Positions 18,061 to 24,609 of a stretch of DNA of 24,609 bases are shown piece after piece. Location: NCBI GenBank assembly GCA_006503475.1, contig RSEH01000402.1:1-24609 (forward strand). The letters are read 5' to 3'. A program made the translations under genes and the position numbers. The notes below the pieces were generated by a model. It saw nothing but the letters and a program-made list of their open reading frames with translations, did no database searches and had not been told where the DNA came from. This DNA is from Stentor roeselii. Lineage: Eukaryota; Ciliophora; Heterotrichea; Heterotrichida; Stentoridae. Positions within the stretch are counted from its first letter, which is position 1. Each line of letters starts with the position of its first letter.

Positions 18061-19095
18061 TCAAAGTAAATGATTCGAGTTGTTAATTTTCGAAAAGTTT
18101 AGGCTTGGTATACCTCCTTTTTGAGGAGTCATCAATTCCTCCCTTAAATCTAATGAATTTTCAATGCTAGATGAAAGACACTCAGAAAACTCATAAGAAA
18201 TATCGATTCCTTGCTCTTTTAATTCATCAAACTTTGCAAGAAAAATCTCTTGATTTTGTTTATAAACTTCTATTTCCTTTTTCATACTTTTACATAGATC
18301 AGTGTAAAACTTATTTTCCAGTATTAAACATTTCCAATTATCTATATTACTGGGCATTTCATCAGGGTCAAACTTATGAATTATCTCAAGTTGTTGCTGT
18401 ATCACCGATATATGTTCTTCACATTTTTCCAGATCTTTACTTAGTTGAACATTTTCCCTCGAAAGGGTCTCAACAGTTCTCTGAAGATTATGTTTTTCCT
18501 TAGAAAAGGTATCAAAAGCCAAATCTTTTTCCTTTTTCATCATTTCAAGTTCAATAGAAGAGGCACTAAGTTTTTCTTCATAAAACGAATGAAAAGATTT
18601 CTTGATAAGTGACAAGTATTTTGAATACTGTCGATCTTTTTCAATGATTTCATCAAACATTTTATTGAAAAGTTCGAATTTTTCAATAGTGACTGAAGAA
18701 TTCTGAGAGTTTTCAAATTGGTTCTGACTTCCTTGATCGATTTGATTGATTTTCTTTAAAATTTCTTCGATTTTTCGCAGGTTTTCTGTTCGGACTGTCG
18801 GGGGAATAAAGATTTTTTCATATGGGTCTTCTTTGGTGGTGTGAAGAACTGAGTTGGAGGGTGATTTGCTTAGAGGAGATTTTAAAGATTTTAAAGATCT
18901 TTTCGGTTTCAAGTGTTTGGTGGATCGAAGACTTGGAATTGAATTTAACCGGTTTTTGTTTGACTGAGCTGGTAAATTCGATGACTGAGCGGAAGAGACT
19001 GAATAAGCGGTGTTTAGTTGATTTGTGATTACACTTTTGAGCCGAGGCTTATGTTTTTTGTCCAACAGCATTTCAGGTGATTTACTTCTAGACAT
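18061..19095 (-). CDS. Coiled-coil protein resembling TSNAXIP1 (N-terminal domain)
   Basis: The protein is 344 residues from the ATG at 19095 and ends in TGA. The first ~105 residues are Ser/Lys/Pro-rich and probably disordered. About 135-180 contains FNKMFDEIIEKDRQYSKYLSLIKKSF, here split as FNKMFDEIIEKDRQY and SKYLSLIKKSF. This resembles the N-terminal domain of translin-associated factor X-interacting protein 1, found in ciliary and sperm proteins. A long coiled coil follows (about 185-260), then a Ser-rich tail. The frame is open upstream to a TTG at 19170. A 16-nt GT-AG string at 19151-19166 could link an upstream ATG (19174) to this frame, adding 21 residues. It is tandem with the preceding gene (stop at 19183). 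Family match is by eye and tentative. Confidence 0.72.
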   Translation of the reverse strand: MSRSKSPEMLLDKKHKPRLKSVITNQLNTAYSVSSAQSSNLPAQSNKNRLNSIPSLRSTKHLKPKRSLKSLKSPLSKSPSNSVLHTTKEDPYEKIFIPPTVRTENLRKIEEILKKINQIDQGSQNQFENSQNSSVTIEKFELFNKMFDEIIEKDRQYSKYLSLIKKSFHSFYEEKLSASSIELEMMKKEKDLAFDTFSKEKHNLQRTVETLSRENVQLSKDLEKCEEHISVIQQQLEIIHKFDPDEMPSNIDNWKCLILENKFYTDLCKSMKKEIEVYKQNQEIFLAKFDELKEQGIDISYEFSECLSSSIENSLDLREELMTPQKGGIPSLNFSKINNSNHLL

Positions 19096-19182
19096 AATTA
19101 TTTGAACTAAAGTTTTCGATCCTTGAAAACAAAGATTCAGTATCTCTTCTCTGATCACTCCTCGACTCAAACATAAACTACT

Positions 19183-21012
19183 CTAATTCTTAATATCCCT
19201 AAAAATCCTTCCAAGTACTTTTTGTTTCCTGATGACTCCTTCAATACTTCCTCTGCCTTCTTCCAAGCTTTCCAAATAATTCTTCAAGATTTCAGTAAGA
19301 GTTTTATCCATAGTGCTAAGCGGATACTCAGTCGGTTTTCCCACAAGTGACTCTCTAGCCTCTCGAAGACTATTCGCTTTCTTCAAGTTAGTCAAATTCG
19401 CATGAATATGTCCTTCAGTAACAAGTCCAAGTCTACAAACCAGTCTAAAAATAACATTTTGATACCTAGAAAGGACTTCAAGTAAATCTTCTAAACTTTC
19501 AACCTTATGAAAATCAGCTTCATACTCCAAAGTCCTGATTTTCAGCTCTTCATTCGGGTTGATTCCCAGAAGTACTTCAACACTTCCAGAAGCGACCATT
19601 GCGACTTCAGTCATTTTCGCCTTTAGTTTATTTTCCAATGCGAAAGTGAGTTGTTTTTTTTGCAGTTCTTGATAATCAAAAAGTTCCTTTAAACTGTGCT
19701 TTCCTTCTGATATCTTGTCAATCACGCTTGTCTGAACCTGAGTACGAAGCAAGTTATTATCTCGAGTCAAGTTCGTGACTTCTGCTCTCAACTTATCAGC
19801 GAGTGAAGAGGACTTCGCGACACGGTCTTCATATTTTTCAATGATTTCCTTGAAGGTCTGTGCAAGTTCAAGTCGAAGTCTAGGTTGATTCAAAGCAAGT
19901 GCAACAAAGACTCGAACAGTTTCAAGTTGAGTCTGTGGTTTTTCTGGAATTTCTTCAATTTTTTCCAGTAAATTTTCGATTTTATCACGATCTTCAAAGT
20001 CCTCATCTTGAGGTACGAGTATATCAAGGACTTCCTGTAAGGTAGAAGTTTCTTCCTTGACGATTTCTTTGTATTCCTCCCAAAACGCCTCGCATTGGTC
20101 GCCGAGGTCGGACTTGTTGATAGCTCTGACCTTAGCGTCTTCCATGTCAGTCAAAAGGTTGATGTTCCTGATGATGCTGCTCACTTGGTCCTTGAGGATG
20201 TCGAGTCCTTCTCGGGTGTTATCAGGTTTCGCGTAGCTGACACTTAGATAAGTCCTTCTTCTTTCACTTGACTTCCGCACGTCTGGCTTGTACAAAAACT
20301 TTTTAAATGCGTCGACAGTGACCTGACTTGCCTTCTGGAACTGAATTTGTCGCTTGTCGAACTCCTGCAATTTACTGATCAAGTCACTTAAAGTATTCGC
20401 CTCGTCGAACAAAGATAATAAACAAGTCAGTTGCCTTTCCAAAAACTCTTGCTTTACAATCAAAGTCTCCATCGGCTTGTTGCCCACAGGAAGGTTTCTT
20501 CGGTCATCGATCACTGCCTGCAACTTTTCCTTCATCGAGAAGTCGTCGATGAAGAGCTTCTGATAACCTTGCACGATAAGACTTTCACCAATCGTCAGAA
20601 CTTTTTCAGTGTTTTCCAAGGCGCGGTTGAAGTCGCCTGTGATCATTCCTTTCGTGTTTTGTCGTCGAAGTAAAGTCTTTCCTGCTGTTTCGCTTTCGTT
20701 GTAGTCGATTTTTTCGTTTTCTTCTACGATTTCAGAAATCATTGAAAGCTGTACTGATAAGTACTCCTCTTGAAGTGAAGTGAAAGAGTTCAAAGAGTCT
20801 TTTGAGAAGTTTTGAGAATCGGGGGAAGAGCTCAGAGCGATTCTTTTCTTGGACAGGAACTGGATTTGTTTCGTGTAGGTTTCTTGCTTTTCCACGGGAA
20901 GACCTGCTTGCAAACGAATCAGGTTCTTTTCGGTCAGGAATATGTTCGCGTTTAACTTGGAAAGCTCTTCGCAGAGCTTGGATGGACTCTCTGGACTTTT
21001 AATGTCAGCCAT
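19183..21012 (-). CDS. Unrecognised 609-residue coiled-coil protein
   Basis: The ATG at 21012 starts MADIKSPESP and a TAG ends the gene at 19183-19185. The protein is highly charged and almost entirely helical by composition, with heptad-like stretches. Examples are the N-terminal third (LCEELSKLNANIFLTEKNLI), the middle (IENLLEKIEEIPEKPQTQLE) and about 390-430 (DRVAKSSSLADKLRAEVTNL). No catalytic motif, membrane segment or zinc cluster is visible, and I do not recognise the family. Next to a TSNAXIP1-like gene in the same direction, a structural role in cortex or cilia is possible but unproven. Upstream lies the G/T-rich tract at 21056-21195. Confidence 0.85.
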   Translation of the reverse strand: MADIKSPESPSKLCEELSKLNANIFLTEKNLIRLQAGLPVEKQETYTKQIQFLSKKRIALSSSPDSQNFSKDSLNSFTSLQEEYLSVQLSMISEIVEENEKIDYNESETAGKTLLRRQNTKGMITGDFNRALENTEKVLTIGESLIVQGYQKLFIDDFSMKEKLQAVIDDRRNLPVGNKPMETLIVKQEFLERQLTCLLSLFDEANTLSDLISKLQEFDKRQIQFQKASQVTVDAFKKFLYKPDVRKSSERRRTYLSVSYAKPDNTREGLDILKDQVSSIIRNINLLTDMEDAKVRAINKSDLGDQCEAFWEEYKEIVKEETSTLQEVLDILVPQDEDFEDRDKIENLLEKIEEIPEKPQTQLETVRVFVALALNQPRLRLELAQTFKEIIEKYEDRVAKSSSLADKLRAEVTNLTRDNNLLRTQVQTSVIDKISEGKHSLKELFDYQELQKKQLTFALENKLKAKMTEVAMVASGSVEVLLGINPNEELKIRTLEYEADFHKVESLEDLLEVLSRYQNVIFRLVCRLGLVTEGHIHANLTNLKKANSLREARESLVGKPTEYPLSTMDKTLTEILKNYLESLEEGRGSIEGVIRKQKVLGRIFRDIKN

Positions 21013-21055
21013 GATTATAGTTGAATGAAGGAAGATTGATTAGGTGCTTTTTGGA

Positions 21056-21195
21056 ATGTTTGATTTTTTTAAGGGATTTGAATGGATTTTTAATGGATTT
21101 GGAAAATTTTAGGGCGTTTTGGGGTTTTGGAGATGGGGAATGGGTTTGGCGGAGAATGGGTTGGGTTTAGGATGGTTGTTGGGGAATTAATGAAC
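21056..21195. other. G/T-rich, nearly C-free tract upstream of the 609-residue gene
   Basis: The plus strand has only two C bases across about 130 nt, with repeated runs of GGG and GGGG separated by T/A (for example TTTTGGGGTTTTGG and GATGGGGAATGGG). Five or more G-runs within about 80 nt could support G-quadruplex folding. It lies 45-180 nt upstream of the minus-strand start codon, so on the coding strand it is a C/A-rich leader or promoter. It is not a telomere array, because the unit does not repeat. Confidence 0.6.
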
Positions 21196-21242
21196 TAATT
21201 GATTAGAAATTAATTTATTGACTTTGATGATTTTGGGTTTTA

Positions 21243-21286
21243 CTTCTGTTTGAACAGAAGAGAATTGAATGTTATGATATTCAATT
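21243..21286. repeat. Two adjacent 8-bp inverted repeats
   Basis: CTTCTGTT (21243-21250) and AACAGAAG (21253-21260) form an 8-bp dyad with a 2-nt centre. Immediately after, AATTGAAT (21263-21270) and ATTCAATT (21279-21286) form a second dyad with an 8-nt loop. No function can be assigned. Confidence 0.5.
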
Positions 21287-21289
21287 TTT

Positions 21290-21797
21290 GACATGGTTTT
21301 TTCAGTAAATGTATATTTTCAATCCCTTCTCTAAATATTCAACTATCAGAAGCTTTAATTAAACTCTTATGGATAGTACTCTAAGATTTTTTGAAGTAGA
21401 AATAAATTTAGATTTCATGAGTAAACATATAAGTTTTAATTGAGCAGAGTTGTTACAGCTATCTCAATAACTTCTCGTCAATTAAAATACTTTAGCAAAT
21501 TATTAACCACTTTTATATTCTCTGCTGAATTTTCATCGAAAAGTATTTTATTAATAATGAATTAAAATTTACTATTCCACAATTATTCTGTTCTTGAATT
21601 GATAAAAAAGAAAGTTTTACATTCATTAATAAGTAGACATACTTAAAGTCTATAAAGGTTTTAATAAATGGTCTGATCATTTAGTATTTTAAATTCTCAC
21701 AGAGCATCATAACCAAGTAAATTTCTGAAAATATCTCCCTCATTTACCAGGACCAAGCTGAACTTATGAAGTTAAAAGTATGCTAATCTAAGTTAAT
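21290..21797 (-). other. AT-rich stretch with coding-like debris
   Basis: There is no intact gene. On the minus strand, short protein-like runs occur in different frames: a 53-codon ATG frame starting about 21678, and ENIKVVNNLLKYFN followed by a stop and then REVIEIAVTTLLN in one frame (about 21430-21550). Removing GT-AG strings does not rescue them. This is probably a decayed gene or the long 3' flank of the protease gene. Confidence 0.3.
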
Positions 21798-22829
21798 CTA
21801 ATTAAGATGGTTTTTGAAACATTCAACAGATATAAACGTGTTGTAGGTAACAAAGTTTCCTGATTTCTCTTCAAGAACATTAGCAATATAGTAAAGATGA
21901 TCTAAAGTAATCTCAAGAATTTGCTCATCATTCGTAGCTAAGTACGCTTCAATATTAGAAACGATTTGTTCAAATAAAAGAATATAATAAGTAGGAACTC
22001 TTGAATCCTTTGTTTTTTCTATCAGAAAATTCTTTAATTCTTGCAAAAATTGAAGCAGTTGGTTTCCTTCTGAATTCTTGATTCTTGTACGATAGTAATG
22101 CATCCATGATGGCTTTGAACCATATAGCAGTCCAATAACCTTATGGATACCATTCTGTTTAACAAGTAAGGGCGCCCCCGACATGCCATTCATCGAAGAG
22201 CAGGTTGCACAAATGATTTGACTAGATTCTGACAATAGCTTTCCACTAAAACAAACTGAGCAACCAAATCTTAGATTTTTAACTAGAGTCTCAATTTCTA
22301 ATTTTGTAGCTGAAGGAGATAAATAGGTATAGCTAACTGAAGGCGTAGGATATCCTATAACAACAACATCTTTATTGTCCGGAGGTCCTTCAAGTATTTC
22401 CAGTGCTACTATAATAGAACTGCTATTGTGGCAGTAAATTTCTTCTAGGTCACAAAGCACCCAGTCTTCAGGCACAGATATTGGAACACCACTGATAGGA
22501 TCAGTGTAAAAAGCTGAGTCATTACTCCAGTCTATAGAGTTTTTGCGAGGAGTCGCAATGTATATATCATCTCCAATCAAAAAACGCTTTGAAGCTTTCG
22601 AATATTTAAACATATCCATAAAAACATGAGCAGAGGTAAATATCACTATGTTTGAAATGTCCTTTTTGACAACCCATCCTGTTCCCCCAAACTCAAATCT
22701 TCCAATTGCAAAACCTCCAAATAGTTGAACTTGATCGATTTGTTCAGGATTGTCAAGTGCTCCGTCAGCTCCTCTCAACACAACTTCAGTCATTATATTG
22801 AAGATACGGAAGATACAATCATTAGCCAT
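21798..22829 (-). CDS. Trypsin-like (S1/PA-fold) serine protease-like protein, intracellular
   Basis: The protein is 343 residues from the ATG at 22829 (an alternative Met13 is in frame) and ends in TAG. GTGWVVKKDISNIVIFTSAHVF gives the catalytic-His block, here with His68 in TSAHV. NGMSGAPLLV gives the nucleophile block GxSGxP with Ser217. The Asp could be in WSNDSAFY (about 100) or in WVLCDLEE. Spacing of His and Ser fits a two-barrel trypsin-like domain of the HtrA/peptidase PF13365 type. There is no signal peptide or membrane segment, so cytosolic location is inferred. The C-terminal ~90 residues are helical and unassigned. There are several Cys in the core (SVCFSG, ICATCSS). Activity depends on an Asp that I cannot place with certainty. 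Confidence 0.8.
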   Translation of the reverse strand: MANDCIFRIFNIMTEVVLRGADGALDNPEQIDQVQLFGGFAIGRFEFGGTGWVVKKDISNIVIFTSAHVFMDMFKYSKASKRFLIGDDIYIATPRKNSIDWSNDSAFYTDPISGVPISVPEDWVLCDLEEIYCHNSSSIIVALEILEGPPDNKDVVVIGYPTPSVSYTYLSPSATKLEIETLVKNLRFGCSVCFSGKLLSESSQIICATCSSMNGMSGAPLLVKQNGIHKVIGLLYGSKPSWMHYYRTRIKNSEGNQLLQFLQELKNFLIEKTKDSRVPTYYILLFEQIVSNIEAYLATNDEQILEITLDHLYYIANVLEEKSGNFVTYNTFISVECFKNHLN

Positions 22830-23022
22830 TTTCAGGAATAATTATTATCCCAGATTATTTAGTAATTATATTGTATAAATTTTGCAATTTTCAAAGAGAT
22901 TGGTAAAATTCTAGTTGTTTAGATATTGAGGTCTGTGAATTTAATTTTTTAGTAAGAAATTTATAAGTTTTGAGTGATTGTAAATGGTGATTATTATTTA
23001 GGTCTCTTTTGAGTATAGTAAC

Positions 23023-23296
23023 TTTAGAGTGATTCCAGGTTTTCATCCTGAGTGCCGCTACGAATACTGAGTCAGAAATGGTACTGGTAGATTTTCATAT
23101 TTTCGGGAAGTACTCAGAACTATTGAGCATTTCGACACTAGTAAGGTTTAACTATCGTTCTGGGGAATAGAGAACTGATGAGCTAAGCCAATATCCTAAC
23201 ACCTTCAAGCTCAACAATCAAAAGCAAGGAATTTAGATGCAGTTCTGCAACTATATGACTCTCCATATAACATGGAGAATGAAAACGGAAAATTAG
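23023..23296 (+). pseudogene. Coding-like debris, unrecognised
   Basis: Within the 22830-23461 gap, the plus strand has protein-like runs broken by stops: FRVIPGFHPECRYEY then a stop and NGTGRFSYFREVLRTIEHFD in one frame, and TFKLNNQKQGI and MQFCNYMTLHITW in another. Base composition is less AT-rich than its flanks. It probably derives from a dead gene; no family is recognised. The rest of the gap (22830-23022 and 23297-23461) is AT-rich with nothing identifiable. Confidence 0.3.
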
Positions 23297-23461
23297 GCAA
23301 TACTTAGATGAGCCTAGTCAAAAGATATTTAATGATTAATTATTTCAATTTTTATTAGTATTTAAGAGCTACCCTTTAAGTTCAGGAAAATCAAATTATT
23401 AAAAATGATATTAGTCTGTTATTAATTTTGAAATATTTATAAGGATCAAATCTATTCCAAC

Positions 23462-24074
23462 AACGCAATCAGAGAACTCAGACAACTTACTCATAGCAAG
23501 TACCGAATTATAAGGCCCAGTAACCACATCATTCTCAGGAAACACCACCGCATTAAACTTAAAGTCTCATGGTACTCCTCCGCAATTTACTCTAAAATAT
23601 AAGTCCCCAGTCCATTACCAGTCCCTCCTCCCATACAATGAGTAATTATAAAGCACTACAACGAATGACATTCTTCAGTTTTTTTCCTAAGAGTATTAAA
23701 AATCTCATTTCCATAAATCGATCCATACTCAAAGTGTCCATGAGCCCAATTATTTCCAGTTCCAGAAATAAAAGAAACAATCTGAGAAGCATCAAACAAA
23801 CATCCTACTTCCAACCTCATCCTATTATTCAAAACCCTTTCTTCCATATCAACTGCCACTGACCTTGCCCTAAGTGAAGAAATCGTTTCTCCAACAGGAA
23901 GTATCTTCAAATGTCCATCATCTTGAGAAATATTCATGAAATCGATGAAAGTGAATCAGTGAAAAGTCCTTTCTGTTGATAAACTTAATACTCACGAAGA
24001 GCGAGGTCCCAAAAGCGCATCGCGACTTGATTTCCGGATTGACCGACTTGCACAGTGATGATTTCTCTGGGCAT
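23462..24074 (-). pseudogene. Truncated, decayed epsilon-tubulin pseudogene
   Basis: It matches the first ~205 codons of the intact gene at 190-803. The start ATG (24074) and the first 29 codons are preserved except for Cys to Ser in VQVGQCGNQ. The damage is an AAA to TAA stop after LALREY, a 1-nt deletion soon after (near 23943), CAG to TAG after the CHSL segment, AAA to TAA in the LEK segment, a second 1-nt deletion near 23566, and many missense changes. The 3' half is absent. The middle part remains open for 93 codons, which explains an ORF-like stretch at 23656-23937. It cannot make tubulin. Confidence 0.95.
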
Positions 24075-24263
24075 TTATTAATAAAGACTTTATACTAACC
24101 TGCCCATGGGATGCTGTAAAAGCAAAGAAAGGACTGATTTATTTGACTTGGTTTCAGGAAAGCTTCACATGGGAATACCGAAGTCCAAGTTGCCTCAATG
24201 TAAAGGGGACTGCTCAGAAGTGCCTTTATTCACGCCTCGGTCAGTGAATGACTCGAGCCTTTC
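23462..24263. repeat. Right arm of long inverted duplication
   Basis: This is the reverse-complement partner of bases 1-803. It contains the truncated epsilon-tubulin copy, the 31-nt spacer and the MGCC 5' part. The inner end (23462) breaks into AT-rich sequence. The outer end continues past 24263, where the left partner is outside the window. Confidence 0.95.
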
Positions 24264-24354
24264 TCTGGTGATTCTACCAGAGTACTCCAGTGAGGCGAGT
24301 ATGGCATCTTGGCGACTTTGCTCTCCTCATCGAAAAGACCAAGGCGATATTTAA
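24106..24354 (+). CDS. MGCC-type small putative lipid-anchored protein (complete right copy)
   Basis: The 82-residue ORF begins MGCCKSKERTD and ends in TAA at 24352-24354. Gly2 with Cys3-Cys4 suggests N-myristoylation and palmitoylation, and three more Cys follow; the body is Ser/Pro/Lys-rich and probably disordered. No family is recognised. The sequence shared with the left copy (53 codons) is unchanged, while the linked tubulin copy has decayed, which suggests constraint on this ORF. The start lies 31 nt from the dead tubulin ATG, so it keeps the divergent spacer. The stop abuts that of the convergent gene at 24355. It may have undetected tiny introns. Confidence 0.55.
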   Translation: MGCCKSKERTDLFDLVSGKLHMGIPKSKLPQCKGDCSEVPLFTPRSVNDSSLSLVILPEYSSEASMASWRLCSPHRKDQGDI

Positions 24355-24609
24355 TTAAGTAAAAAAGCTGAAACATGAGAAACGACCTTTCTTTTTATCA
24401 GCGACACAATCGACTTGAACTGCTGAGTCTTTTAAAATTATTTGAAAATGAGAAGGAATTGAAGATTGGATAAAACCTGAGTCAATCACTAAAAGCTCGT
24501 CTTTTAAACTGGCGATTGTCTCGAATTGAAACTCTTCCTCTTCACTGCAATGACGACTTCGAAGACTTAAAATTTTCACTTTTTCTTTTAGTTCTTGCTT
24601 TTCTTTTTC
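24355..24609 (-). CDS. C-terminal end of a coiled-coil protein, cut by window edge
   Basis: The minus-strand frame is open from the right edge (24609) to the TAA at 24357-24355, giving 84 visible residues. The upstream part is Lys/Glu-rich helix (EKEKQELKEKVKILSLR), followed by an acidic stretch and a mixed C-terminus ending SCFSFFT. There is no ATG in the visible part, so the start is outside the window. Its stop touches the stop of the MGCC gene. No family is recognised. Confidence 0.6.
   Translation of the reverse strand, partial: EKEKQELKEKVKILSLRSRHCSEEEEFQFETIASLKDELLVIDSGFIQSSIPSHFQIILKDSAVQVDCVADKKKGRFSCFSFFT

Noticed and set aside
21115-21130. TTTTGGGGTTTTGG as a hypotrich telomere repeat
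   Set aside because: Less than two units, not tandem, internal to the contig and next to a gene start.
23638-23862. Plus-strand ORF in the right arm (and its twin at 403-627 on the minus strand)
   Set aside because: Both are antisense shadows of the epsilon-tubulin sequence; conservation between them is explained by the duplication.
1-24609. CRISPR arrays, tRNA or rRNA genes, transposase genes, phage or plasmid features
   Set aside because: No regularly spaced repeats, cloverleaf sequences or mobile-element proteins were seen; gene content is eukaryotic.

Overview
This looks like macronuclear DNA of a ciliate, most probably a heterotrich such as Stentor. The evidence: (i) genes are packed with gaps of 0 to about 90 nt; (ii) TAA, TAG and TGA all end evident genes and long frames have no internal stops, so the standard code applies; (iii) one gene is only readable if 15-nt GT-AG introns are removed, a heterotrich hallmark; (iv) the products are typical of a ciliated protist (epsilon-tubulin, BEACH protein, six-TM cyclic-nucleotide-type K+ channel, coiled-coil and EF-hand proteins). 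Species is an inference.

Layout. 1-1566: the start of a small MGCC-type protein gene (minus strand, cut by the window edge) diverges from an intact epsilon-tubulin gene across only 31 nt. 1568-5479 (minus): a multidomain ankyrin / coiled-coil / EF-hand / C2 / IQ protein, its stop 1 nt from the tubulin stop. 5487-12032 (minus): a giant PH-BEACH-WD40 protein ending 7 nt before the ankyrin-protein ATG. 12113-14153 (plus): a K+ channel with cyclic-nucleotide-binding domain and a CCHC zinc knuckle, broken by a 1-nt frame change. 14338-15935 (minus): an MSP-domain / B-box-like protein whose 3' part appears only after removing 15-nt introns. 15936-18060: gene debris, including a decayed large-GTPase pseudogene with a recognisable P-loop. 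18061-19095 and 19183-21012 (minus): two coiled-coil proteins, the first resembling TSNAXIP1. 21013-21797: a G/T-rich tract, small inverted repeats and debris. 21798-22829 (minus): an intracellular trypsin-like protease. 23462-24263: an inverted copy of bases 1-803 with a decayed epsilon-tubulin 5' half but an unchanged copy of the MGCC gene. The MGCC gene ends at 24354, where its stop abuts the stop of a coiled-coil gene running off the right edge.

Functionally the set leans towards cortex and cilia (epsilon-tubulin, TSNAXIP1-like, Ca2+/IQ scaffold, channel), plus membrane traffic (BEACH, MSP). No operon-like pathway is evident. The most unusual signals are the inverted duplication with strongly uneven divergence, the extreme gene packing, a mosaic of strand composition that flips sign inside single exons, the zinc-knuckle K+ channel, and the three-fold C-terminal repeat of the ankyrin/EF-hand protein.
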